Source: Betaproteobacteria bacterium
GTDB taxonomy: Bacteria > Pseudomonadota > Gammaproteobacteria > Burkholderiales > SG8-39
Reading direction: 5' to 3'
Length of the DNA stretch: 28,010 nucleotides
Assembly: GCA_007280315.1 (NCBI GenBank)
Contig: QYQC01000158.1
Location: 1 to 28,010, forward strand
The position numbers were made by a program, and so were the translations under genes. The notes under the pieces were generated by a model. That model had not been told where the DNA came from. It saw only the letters and a list, made by a program, of their open reading frames with translations, and did no database searches. Positions within the stretch are counted from its first letter, which is position 1, and each line of letters begins with the position of its first letter. Below, piece by piece: positions 14,099 through 22,068 of this stretch.

Positions 14099-17000
14099 AT
14101 GAAGAAACTCATTTCAGCGTTGTTTTTCGCCACCATTCTGGCAGCGGGCGTGACTCCCGCCGGCGCAGCGACGACGGACATCGCCACGGTACCCGTGTTG
14201 AACGTCACCGGCACCGGTTCGATCAAACCCAACATCATGTTGATGCTCGACGATTCGGGCTCGATGGGCTGGGATTACACGCCGGACTATGTCAATGACA
14301 ATGGAAAATGCTTCGACGGCGGCAGTTGCGGCATAGGCTATCCGCCTTATTTCGCACCGGAATTCAATTACCAATATTACAGCCCCGACATACTCTATTC
14401 GCCCGGCGTCACCTCGACCGGCACCAGTTTTGGCGCACAGACCACGTTCACCGCCGTAAAAACAGATCCCTATGGTGTGCAGCAGAGGAACCAGTCCGGC
14501 TCCTCGATGTCAACGGAAAACATAGTTGCCAACTATCCGGACCGCGTTTATTGCAATCCTTCGACTTACACCGGATCGGGCGACCTGACCAATACAGCTA
14601 TTTGCAAAAAGAACTCCGCCTATACCTATCCCGATCCCAGCGGCGGGACGTTTACCTCGGTAAAGAGCGTTTCCGGCGCGCCCTATTATTACCGCATCGC
14701 CACCACTACCTACTGTTCCGATTTCAACCTTACCACCTGCATTTCGGCGACCTCGCCCGCCGGTGGCTACATCTATCCGGCGGCGGTACGCTGGTGCACT
14801 TCGGCGACGAGCAATTTCGCCTACACCAACTGCCAGCGGAATTACGACCCCACGCACACCACGCCGGAGTTCATCGGCACGGTAAAGCCGGCCTCGCCCT
14901 CGGCAGCGGCCTACGGCGTGGTCAGCGTCGCTACTGCAGGCAGCCAATATTCGATTTCCGATATGCAGGTCAACGGGGTCAGCATTATCAATGCCAGCGT
15001 CACCGGTACGTCGGCGGCGAATTTCGCCACCAATCTGGCGACGGCCATCAACAGCAGCAGCTTCCACTCCTCGCCTGAATACGGCGCATGTGTCGGCACG
15101 CGCAACGCTGACAATTCCTGCACCGGCGCGCCCAACAGCACGGTGACAATATTCCCGCAGACTGCCTCCTGCGGCACCGGCACGACCAACATCACCGGCT
15201 GCACCGCGATTATCGGATCGGTGAATAACGGCAAGGCGATCACCTATTCCGGACCCAACGTGGCGGGGACGCCGTCGACCGGCACCATTACGGTCGGTTC
15301 GGGGCCCGCCGGCAGCGCGCCTTACGCGCTAGCTGCTGTGCTGGCCGGGGGCAGCGCGACCATCTCCACCAGCGCAATCGGCGTTACCGGCGACCTGAGT
15401 ACAGCGGCCGGGCGCAATGCCGCGGCTGCCGCCATTGCGGCCAAGATCGGCGCAGGCTTCAGTGCAACCACGTCGGGCAACGTCGTGACCATCACTGCAA
15501 CGTCGACGGGCACGGCCAATAATCTGGCACTCGGTTTTACCTCCGGCGCAGTCGCAGCGCAGGCGACGATTACCGTGGGTTCGATCACCAAGAACGTCGT
15601 CTACGACGTCGCCAGTATTTCCGCCGGAGGCACGCTGATTTCCACCGGGCTGATCAGTGCATCAAGCAGCAGCAACAATTCGTCGACCCGCCAAAGCGAC
15701 ATTGCGAGCGCCATTGCCGCCGGAATCGGCGTCGCCGGCTACAGCGCGACCTCGAGCGGCAATACGGTTACCATCACCGCGCCGTCCGGCGCTGCCGGCA
15801 ATACCACGCTTACTTATGCTGCGGATTCGCCGGCCGCTACTGCCACCGGTTCTGCCACGCTCACGGTCGGCGCCAATCCGGCCGGCTCGACTTACGATAT
15901 CAGCACCATCACCATGGGCTCAACCACCGTGGCGAGCAACATCAGCTGTCCGGGAAATGCCAGCGCCACCGTAGTGGCCACCTGTGTCAAGAACGCCATC
16001 AACGCAGCCGGGACCAATTTTACCGCCACGGCTCCGGCAAACGTTGTTACGATCACGCCCACCCAGACCGGCACCTATGCCAACGGCGCGCTCGCGGTAA
16101 GCGTGCCGTCATCGTCGACCTCGGCGGCAACGTTCACAGTCACCGCTGTAAGTTCTACGCCCAAAGCGAACGGTCTCAGCGTCGTCGCTGGCGGGGCGTG
16201 CAGCACCAACGCCTCCATTTGGTCCGGCGGCACCTCGGGCAACCTCAATAGCACCAGCGCCGCAGCCTCGACCTATGCGGCGGGGGTGAGTGCCCCGTAC
16301 AGTGCCTCGAGTGCGGGCAGTATCGTTACCGTCACCGGACCGGGCGCGACGCTGGTCGGCTGCACCCTGGCACCGAGCTGGACCAGCGGCAATTTGTCAT
16401 TTACCAGCGGCACCTTCGCCATCGCGTCGAAGCCCATGGTGATTACCGCATCCGGCAGTCTTGCAGGCGGCGCAGGTACGCCGCAGCTGGATCCGGTGCA
16501 GTCGAGCGCCAACTTTACCGGCGGCGTCGATTCGATACCCATATCTTCGTTTACCGGCCTGTCTGGCGGTACCAACGGCAACCTCACGGCGGTGTTGAGC
16601 GTGACCAATTTCGCCGGCGGAGTCGACGGCAACGCTACGCCCATCCGCATGAACGTCGGCACTTTCACCCGCACCAATATCGTGGCCTGTGCCGGAGGCG
16701 CTGCCGATCCGTGCTATCCGAAGGTGCCGGCGCGCACCGATTGCGCCGCCGCCGGAGGCTGCACCTACAACGAGGAAATGATCAATTTCAGCAACTGGTA
16801 TGCGTATTACCGCACGCGCATGCAGACCATGAAATCGGCGGCGAGCCTCGCCTTCAGTCCGCTGGGCGCGAGCTACCGCGTCGGCTTTGCCAAGCTGTCC
16901 AACGTCGGCTACGGCAGCGCGGTGGACATAACGCCGGAAGACTTCAATACCACCAACCGGGCAGCCTGGTATACGGCGCTGTTTGCAGCCAATCCAAGCG

Positions 17001-19636
17001 TGGCTACGCCGTTGCGCGTTGCGCTCGATGCCATGGGCAAAATGTACGCCAACCTGTCGCCCTACAACTACAGCGGGGCTGCCCGCGTGGTGCAGTACCC
17101 GTGTCAGCAGAATTTCGTGATTCTGACCACGGACGGGTTCTGGAACGGCGGCAGTTCGGCCTCCATCACCAACAACGACAACACGGAGAATGCGTCGCGT
17201 TTTTGCACCAAGGCCAACGGTTGTTTCGACGGCGTTACCTCCAGTCCGACGGTTCCGTCACTCGCAGACACCGCGCTCTATTGGTACAACGGCGGCTCCA
17301 ACACGTCAACGGTCAGCCTGCGGCCGGACCTGGAACCCGACGTATCCAAACCGGGCGTGGTTCCGGCCGGCCCGAGCGACCCCAACACCCACCTGCACAT
17401 GACCACCTTTACCCTGGGCCTGGGGGTGAGCGGCTACATGAATTACGAGGCCAACTACGACACCGCACCCAGCGCCGGGGGCGACTATTACAAGCTGATC
17501 ACCGCCGCCGGCAGCTGTCCGTGGAATGGCGGCGGCACCTACGTCTGGCCCAATCCGGTGGCCGACACGCTGACAGCGGTGGACGACCTGTGGCACGCGG
17601 CGGTGAACGGCCACGGCAAGTATTTCAGCGCGCGCAACCCGGCATCGGTCGTTTCCGGACTGGCTGCCGCGATTGCCGCAATGGCCGTGCGTACCGGGGC
17701 AGCCTCTGCGGCCGCCACCTCGACGCCGAACGTCAGCCAGCAGGACAACGACATCTTTTCGGCGACCTTCACCACGGTGAAATGGTACGGAGAGTTGTTC
17801 GACCAGAAAATTGATCCCGTCAGCGGCAACGTGAATTCCGCCGTTGCCTGGAACAGTTCGAACACCCTCGGCAATCAGGTCGCGAGTGCAACCGATACGC
17901 GCACCATCAAGATGCTCAACACCGCGACGGGAACACTCAAGGACTTCAGCTATTCCGCGATGTCGGCGTTGGAGCAGAGCTGGTTCGACAACAAGTCCGG
18001 GCCCGCCGTGGTGGTCAGCGGTCTCGCCACTGCCGGCATGGTCCAGTACGGCACGCTGTCGGCAGCCGACAGGATTACCGCCAACAACGGCGCCAACCTG
18101 GTGAACTGGTTCCGCGGACAGACGCAGCACGCCGACGACATCCTCTATCGCGCCTACACCTATACCACTGTCGGCACCTCCATTCCGATCGTGCTCGGTG
18201 ACATCGACACGGCGAAGCCGGCCTACATGCGCGATCCGCGCAAGCAGTACTCCGGCACCTACGGCGCCTTCGTCCTGGCGAACAAGACACGCTCGGCGAC
18301 GGTATTCGCCGCGGCCAATGACGGCATGCTGCATGCGTTCAACGCGGCAACCGGCAGCGAGCGCTGGGCCTACGCGCCGCGCATCACCATGTCCAAGCTG
18401 TGGAAGCAGGCGGCGACCGATTACGGCTCCAACCACCAGTTCTCGACCGACGGTTCGCCCGAGATCGCAGATGTGCAAATCGGCGGCGTGTGGAAGACCG
18501 TGCTGGTGGGCGGCCTCAACGCCGGCGGGCGCGGCTACTACGCGATTGACGTGACCGATCCGACCACGCCGGTTGCGCTGTGGGAATTCTGCGCCGACAG
18601 CACCATCTGCTCCAAGACCGACCCGGATATGGGACTCACCTTCGGCAATCCGCAATTCGGCTACTGGAACAACAAATGGGTAGTGGTTGTGACTTCGGGA
18701 TACAACAACGTCGCGGGCATCGAAGGCGTGGCGAGCGGCGACGGCGTCGGCTATCTGTACGTGCTCGATGTCGCCACCGGTGCCATCCTGAAAAAAATCA
18801 GCACCGGGGCCGGCAATTCAACCACGCCGTCCGGATTGGCGCGCATCACCGCCATTACCAGCAACCCGCAGGCCGACCCCAACATCACCTATGTCTATGG
18901 CGGCGACAATGAAGGCAATGTATGGCGCTTCGACTTCACCGACCCGACCTTCGCCACCATTCCCGTGTTGAAGATCGCGACGCTGGGTAGCGGCCAGCCG
19001 GTGACGACGCGCCCGGACGTCAGCCTGTGTCAGACGAGCGCGGGGCTGAAGCGGGTGGTACTGCTCGGCTCGGGACGGCTGCTCGGCGTCAGCGACACTA
19101 CCACGACGGGCACCCAGAGCGTCTTTTTGGTGAAGGACAGCGACACCGCGCTGGGCGCATTGCGCGGCAAGACCAGCATGATCCCGCAGGTGATGAGCGT
19201 GCTTGCCGGCACCGGCGGATCGTCCTATACGCTGGCATCGCCCGCGGCGGTCAATCTGGCCACGGACGACGGCTGGTACATCGACCTTACCCTCAACAAC
19301 GGCGAGCGCGTGAACCTCGATCCCAAGATCGTGTTCTCCACTGCGGTCGTGGTCAGCAACCTGCCCATTTCCGGGTCGGCCTGTACCGTCGGCGGCACCA
19401 GCTACAACTACCAGTTCAGCCTGTGCACCGGATCCTACAGTGACGTGACCAGCAAGGTGGTTGGGGGCGTCCTGTCGAGTTCCTCGGCTGCGGTCGGCTT
19501 CATCGTGATCAAGCTGCCGTCGGGCACTGTAAAGATGATCACCACTACGGCTGACGGCAGCAAACTGACCACGTCGGTAAAGGCTACCGCTTCGGCAGCG
19601 CCGCGCAAGTCGGGTTGGAGAACCGTCAAGAACTGA
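14099..19636 (+). CDS. pilY1: Very large PilY1 type IV pilus tip adhesin
   Basis: Secreted PilY1/PilC protein of 1845 aa (P. aeruginosa PilY1 is 1161 aa). It has a signal peptide (MKKLISALFFATILAAG, cleavage near residue 23) and a vWA-type MIDAS motif D51-D-S53-G-S55 in MLMLDDSGSMGW. About 600 residues of Ala/Ser/Thr/Gly-rich tandem modules (about 262-865) follow, then resumption of the vWA-like part (NFSNWYAYYRTRMQTMKSAA from about 896). The C-terminal beta-propeller (about 1361-1740) shows IPIVLGDID, VFAAANDGMLHAFNAATG, SPEIADVQ, LVGGLNAGGRGYYAIDVTDP, GLTFGNPQFGYW and GGDNEGNVWRFD. The tail ends KSGWRTVKN. In other species PilY1 supports pilus assembly, adhesion and surface sensing. The start is fixed by the signal peptide, 1 nt after the pilX stop. 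Confidence 0.93.
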   Translation: MKKLISALFFATILAAGVTPAGAATTDIATVPVLNVTGTGSIKPNIMLMLDDSGSMGWDYTPDYVNDNGKCFDGGSCGIGYPPYFAPEFNYQYYSPDILYSPGVTSTGTSFGAQTTFTAVKTDPYGVQQRNQSGSSMSTENIVANYPDRVYCNPSTYTGSGDLTNTAICKKNSAYTYPDPSGGTFTSVKSVSGAPYYYRIATTTYCSDFNLTTCISATSPAGGYIYPAAVRWCTSATSNFAYTNCQRNYDPTHTTPEFIGTVKPASPSAAAYGVVSVATAGSQYSISDMQVNGVSIINASVTGTSAANFATNLATAINSSSFHSSPEYGACVGTRNADNSCTGAPNSTVTIFPQTASCGTGTTNITGCTAIIGSVNNGKAITYSGPNVAGTPSTGTITVGSGPAGSAPYALAAVLAGGSATISTSAIGVTGDLSTAAGRNAAAAAIAAKIGAGFSATTSGNVVTITATSTGTANNLALGFTSGAVAAQATITVGSITKNVVYDVASISAGGTLISTGLISASSSSNNSSTRQSDIASAIAAGIGVAGYSATSSGNTVTITAPSGAAGNTTLTYAADSPAATATGSATLTVGANPAGSTYDISTITMGSTTVASNISCPGNASATVVATCVKNAINAAGTNFTATAPANVVTITPTQTGTYANGALAVSVPSSSTSAATFTVTAVSSTPKANGLSVVAGGACSTNASIWSGGTSGNLNSTSAAASTYAAGVSAPYSASSAGSIVTVTGPGATLVGCTLAPSWTSGNLSFTSGTFAIASKPMVITASGSLAGGAGTPQLDPVQSSANFTGGVDSIPISSFTGLSGGTNGNLTAVLSVTNFAGGVDGNATPIRMNVGTFTRTNIVACAGGAADPCYPKVPARTDCAAAGGCTYNEEMINFSNWYAYYRTRMQTMKSAASLAFSPLGASYRVGFAKLSNVGYGSAVDITPEDFNTTNRAAWYTALFAANPSVATPLRVALDAMGKMYANLSPYNYSGAARVVQYPCQQNFVILTTDGFWNGGSSASITNNDNTENASRFCTKANGCFDGVTSSPTVPSLADTALYWYNGGSNTSTVSLRPDLEPDVSKPGVVPAGPSDPNTHLHMTTFTLGLGVSGYMNYEANYDTAPSAGGDYYKLITAAGSCPWNGGGTYVWPNPVADTLTAVDDLWHAAVNGHGKYFSARNPASVVSGLAAAIAAMAVRTGAASAAATSTPNVSQQDNDIFSATFTTVKWYGELFDQKIDPVSGNVNSAVAWNSSNTLGNQVASATDTRTIKMLNTATGTLKDFSYSAMSALEQSWFDNKSGPAVVVSGLATAGMVQYGTLSAADRITANNGANLVNWFRGQTQHADDILYRAYTYTTVGTSIPIVLGDIDTAKPAYMRDPRKQYSGTYGAFVLANKTRSATVFAAANDGMLHAFNAATGSERWAYAPRITMSKLWKQAATDYGSNHQFSTDGSPEIADVQIGGVWKTVLVGGLNAGGRGYYAIDVTDPTTPVALWEFCADSTICSKTDPDMGLTFGNPQFGYWNNKWVVVVTSGYNNVAGIEGVASGDGVGYLYVLDVATGAILKKISTGAGNSTTPSGLARITAITSNPQADPNITYVYGGDNEGNVWRFDFTDPTFATIPVLKIATLGSGQPVTTRPDVSLCQTSAGLKRVVLLGSGRLLGVSDTTTTGTQSVFLVKDSDTALGALRGKTSMIPQVMSVLAGTGGSSYTLASPAAVNLATDDGWYIDLTLNNGERVNLDPKIVFSTAVVVSNLPISGSACTVGGTSYNYQFSLCTGSYSDVTSKVVGGVLSSSSAAVGFIVIKLPSGTVKMITTTADGSKLTTSVKATASAAPRKSGWRTVKN

Positions 19637-19707
19637 GACACGGCCAGCGAATCCCTCGCGGTACCATTTGGGGGAGCATGAGTGGATGCGCCCCGAAGGC
19701 CTTGATT

Positions 19708-19734
19708 CCGCCGAGGGGAACGTCCCCCCGGCGG
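19708..19734 (+). terminator. Strong hairpin between pilY1 and the kinase gene
   Basis: CCGCCG-A-GGGG, loop AACGT, CCCC-C-CGGCGG forms a 10-bp GC stem with one internal mismatch, starting about 70 nt after the pilY1 stop. No T-tract follows on either strand, so it may slow or stop polymerase with help, stabilise the mRNA 3' end, or affect the kinase leader. Confidence 0.35.
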
Positions 19735-19765
19735 ACATCCCCTTATCAGTATTGAGAGACTACGC

Positions 19766-20779
19766 GTGGCAGACAACGACCAACTCCTTTCCGCCGACGC
19801 CCTGCCGGATCTCCGCAACCTGGGCGTCATGGTACGCATCCTCCTGCTGGGTAATATCGCCGGCTTCGCCGCAGCGCTGTACCAATCCCGAGACATGGCG
19901 CAACTGGCGCGAGAGATACTGGAGACAGCCGCCGTACTTGAGCCGGTGTTGCTGCTGTCCCTGGTGTCGCTGTACGCCCTGTCCGGATGGCTGAAGCGCC
20001 TGCCTTACGCATGGGGTATCGCCGTCGTGATTCTGTTGGAAGAGATGTTTACGACGCTGGTGCTCAACGCCGGCACGGTCCTGGGCGGGGCGATTGAACC
20101 GTTCGACCTGGCGCGTGTCTGGACGCTGTGCGCGCTGTTGACGGGGTCCATCGTCGCCTATTTCTTCTGGCGCAGGCGCGCCTACTCGCCCGCGCTCGCG
20201 CAGGCGCGGCTGCAGGCCTTGCAGGCGCGCATCCGGCCGCACTTTCTGTTCAACAGCATAAACGCCGTGCTCTCGCTCATACGCAGCGACGCCAGGCGCG
20301 CCGAGGAAGCGCTGGAGGACCTGGCCGAATTGTTTCGCGCGCTGATGCAGGACAACCGGCGGCTGATCACCCTCGCCGACGAGCTGGCACTATGCCGCAA
20401 GTACCTGGACCTGGAACAGTTGCGACTGGGTGAACGCCTGCAGGTGGATTGGGACATCGAAAACATGCCCGGGGACGCACTCGTGCCCCAGTTGATGCTG
20501 CAGCCGTTGATAGAAAACGCCATCTACTATGGCATCGAGCCGGGGCCGGCGGCGGGCAGGGTGTTCATACGCGTAACCCACGACAAGGACCAGGTGCGGC
20601 TGCTGCTCGCCAACCCTGACAATCCGGAGCACCAACGCCGTTCCGGCAATCGCATGGCTCTCGCCAATATCCGCGAGCGCCTGGCTTTGCATTTCGACCT
20701 GGAAGCGAGTCTCGCGACAAAAGTCGTGGACGGCAAATTCGAAACACGCATCGTGCTGCCTTACCGGCGGCAGGAATGA
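19766..20779 (+). CDS. LytS/AlgZ (FimS)-type membrane histidine kinase
   Basis: Sensor kinase of 337 aa with four predicted membrane helices (about residues 19-39, 58-78, 83-103, 118-136) and no periplasmic domain. The His_kinase core has the H-box RIRPHFLFNSINAVLSLIR with H159 as phosphoacceptor, and an N-box PLIENAIYYGI with N251. The ATPase end is divergent: RMALANIRERL resembles the usual G-x-GLxNxRxRL but starts with SGNRM. The GTG at 19766 has GAGAG about 8 nt upstream. In P. aeruginosa, AlgZ/FimS works with the LytTR regulator AlgR and controls the fimU-pilVWXY1Y2E operon. Here the kinase directly follows that operon, but no response regulator is adjacent. Specific orthology to AlgZ is likely but not proven. 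Confidence 0.85.
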   Translation: MADNDQLLSADALPDLRNLGVMVRILLLGNIAGFAAALYQSRDMAQLAREILETAAVLEPVLLLSLVSLYALSGWLKRLPYAWGIAVVILLEEMFTTLVLNAGTVLGGAIEPFDLARVWTLCALLTGSIVAYFFWRRRAYSPALAQARLQALQARIRPHFLFNSINAVLSLIRSDARRAEEALEDLAELFRALMQDNRRLITLADELALCRKYLDLEQLRLGERLQVDWDIENMPGDALVPQLMLQPLIENAIYYGIEPGPAAGRVFIRVTHDKDQVRLLLANPDNPEHQRRSGNRMALANIRERLALHFDLEASLATKVVDGKFETRIVLPYRRQE

Positions 20780-20861
20780 GCGAAGCCACCGGACTGGCGC
20801 TGGCAGAGGATGTGGCTGGGGCGCGCCTGCGCCGCATCGGCGATTTTGGGGCGCCATGGGT

Positions 20862-20890
20862 TAGACAGAATCCGGTTTCCAATATACAAT
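20862..20890 (+). promoter_or_regulatory. sigma70 promoter of the Fur-family gene, predicting a leaderless transcript
   Basis: TAGACA (20862-20867) and TACAAT (20885-20890) each match consensus at 5 of 6 positions and have a 17-bp spacer. The -10 ends 7 nt before the A of the ATG at 20897, so transcription should start at or within 1-2 nt of the start codon. No Shine-Dalgarno is present. Confidence 0.65.
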
Positions 20891-20896
20891 GCAAAC

Positions 20897-21316
20897 ATGA
20901 AGTTAGAGCCGATGACCCGCGAGGGCGTGACAAGAATGTTGCGCGCCCACGGAATTACGCCGACGCATCAGCGCATTGAGATCGCGCTGGTCTTGTTTGA
21001 GAAGCCCTGGCATCCGTCCGCGGATCAAATCCTGGCGGCGGTAAATGTTCGCTATGCAGAAACCTCGAAAGCAACCGTGTACAACACGCTCGGTTTGTTT
21101 CTGGATAAAGGGCTCGTACGAGAACTGATCGTCGATCCAATCAAGGTTTTTTACGATGCGAATACCAGCGAGCACCATCATTTTTACGATGTGTCGTCCG
21201 GCGCGATAACCGACATTGCCGCGGAAGGCGTGCGCATCGATGGGCTGCCGCCGCTGCCGGCTGGTATGGTCGCAGACGGCATCGACATCGTCGTACGCAC
21301 GCGCCCGGGGTTCTAA
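20897..21316 (+). CDS. Fur-family transcriptional regulator, Irr/PerR-like, without cysteines
   Basis: DNA-binding metalloregulator of 139 aa. The winged helix shows RAHGITPTHQRIEIALVLF, HPSADQIL and TSKATVYNTLGLFLDKGLV (recognition helix with ATVYNTL). The dimerisation part has VFYDANTSEHHHFYDVSSG with a His triplet at H93-H95. The protein has no cysteine, so it lacks the CxxC structural zinc sites of classical Fur. In this and in the LFxxxGLVRE and YDxNxSxHHHFY segments it resembles the Irr branch, where histidines near this triplet bind haem or metal. Start: ATG 20897, with another at 20912; upstream in-frame residues cross the promoter. It follows the kinase gene and precedes tRNA-Thr. 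Confidence 0.85.
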   Translation: MKLEPMTREGVTRMLRAHGITPTHQRIEIALVLFEKPWHPSADQILAAVNVRYAETSKATVYNTLGLFLDKGLVRELIVDPIKVFYDANTSEHHHFYDVSSGAITDIAAEGVRIDGLPPLPAGMVADGIDIVVRTRPGF

Positions 21317-21327
21317 GCACCTTCGTC

Positions 21328-21356
21328 TTGTACGCACCCGTGGCGGCGCTTATAAT
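21328..21356 (+). promoter_or_regulatory. sigma70 promoter of tRNA-Thr
   Basis: TTGTAC (21328-21333), 17-bp spacer, and a perfect TATAAT (21351-21356), followed by a GC-rich discriminator (GCCGC) typical of stable-RNA promoters under stringent control. Transcription would start near 21363, leaving a leader of about 36 nt before the mature tRNA. Confidence 0.75.
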
Positions 21357-21398
21357 GCCGCACTTCCGCTGGTTCCCTCGACTTCCTCAATCAGTTTC

Positions 21399-21474
21399 GC
21401 CGGGTTAGCTCAGTTGGTAGAGCAGCGCATTCGTAATGCGAAGGTCGGAGGTTCGACTCCTCTACCCGGCACCA
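21399..21474 (+). tRNA. tRNA-Thr, anticodon CGT
   Basis: A 76-nt cloverleaf with encoded CCA. The acceptor stem pairs GCCGGGT with ACCCGGC. The D-arm is GCTC...GAGC with loop AGTTGGTA. The anticodon arm holds TTCGTAA with CGT at 21432-21434, and the T-arm is GGAGG-TTCGACT-CCTCT. The D-arm and anticodon arm match what I recall of the E. coli tRNA-Thr(CGU). CGT reads ACG codons. Confidence 0.97.
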
Positions 21475-21475
21475 C

Positions 21476-21496
21476 CCTTCGCCAGAGACGCGAAGG
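21476..21496 (+). terminator. Hairpin directly after tRNA-Thr
   Basis: CCTTCGC (21476-21482) and GCGAAGG (21490-21496) pair perfectly around a 7-nt loop, 1 nt after the encoded CCA. There is no T-tract behind it. It may be a terminator without a strong U-run or a signal that protects and directs 3' processing. Confidence 0.35.
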
Positions 21497-21538
21497 CAGT
21501 GAACGCCCAACGGCCATGGTTCATCGATGTTGCCCGGC

Positions 21539-22000
21539 TCAACGGCAAAGTAGATTATGGAAGCGGTCGTGGGCAGTGCCGGGACGGATGTCGCCCCAGG
21601 GCCCCTCGGCCCGATGCTGATCGAGGACCTTTCCATTACGATCGACCGCCATTCCCGAGAGATTGCGGACCTTTCTCAATTTGCAGTCAATCTCCTCCAG
21701 CGCGAAACTCAACTTCAGCCTGGAATACCCTTTTGTTTCCAGGCCGAGCGAACGCCGCAGCTTTATCGCATTTTTTATGCTCGCGGCTGAAGCAAACTCG
21801 ACCTTGCCGGAGTATTTAACCCGATCACTACCGTCCTTCACAACGCTCGCAGCGTCATAATAATAAGTATCCCCGCCTTCACCACGCCCAACCTCAATCC
21901 AGTTCTCGGCAAAAGCCGGAGCAGAAGCGATCAAAGCGATGCTCCCGATCACCCGGAGATATCCGTAATTCGCCAACGCCCTGGTCCAACACGTTTTCAT
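21539..22000 (-). CDS. Secreted protein resembling the Adhesin_E (surface-adhesin E) family
   Basis: A 153-aa exported protein with a signal peptide (positive start, then VIGSIALIASAPAFA, cleavage near residue 31). The mature part begins ENWIEVG, then GDTYYYDAASVVKDG and VKYSGKVEF, a pattern of the PF16747 (Adhesin_E-like) beta-sandwich family that is common in beta- and gammaproteobacteria. A cysteine in EEIDCKLRKVR and C152 could form a disulfide. The true role of these proteins in free-living bacteria is unknown; the name comes from a Haemophilus adhesin. The start is the only ATG before the signal peptide and has a weak ribosome binding site. It lies downstream of the glutaredoxin-like gene on the same strand (68 nt gap). 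Confidence 0.7.
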   Translation of the reverse strand: MKTCWTRALANYGYLRVIGSIALIASAPAFAENWIEVGRGEGGDTYYYDAASVVKDGSDRVKYSGKVEFASAASIKNAIKLRRSLGLETKGYSRLKLSFALEEIDCKLRKVRNLSGMAVDRNGKVLDQHRAEGPWGDIRPGTAHDRFHNLLCR

Positions 22001-22006
22001 CTAATC

Positions 22007-22026
22007 AGCCCAGCAGTGGGCTTTTT
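22007..22026 (+). terminator. Small plus-strand intrinsic terminator-like hairpin
   Basis: AGCCCA, loop GCAG, TGGGCT, then T-run: a 6-bp stem followed by TTTTG on the plus strand. It lies in the gap between two minus-strand genes, at the ribosome binding site of the downstream one. On the minus strand the same stem would sit in that gene's leader. No plus-strand gene ends just upstream, so function is uncertain. Confidence 0.3.
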
Positions 22027-22068
22027 GCAATTCGCTGGGTCCGCGGCCAGCATGCGTGAGGGCCGGCG

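Noticed and set aside
14880..16700. CRISPR or short tandem DNA repeat in the repetitive-looking part of pilY1
   Set aside because: Repetition is at the level of diverged protein modules; there are no regularly spaced identical DNA repeats and the reading frame is continuous.
19678..19749. 23-codon frame before the kinase as a leader peptide
   Set aside because: The putative ribosome binding site is too close to its ATG and there is no run of regulatory codons; kept only as context for the hairpin.
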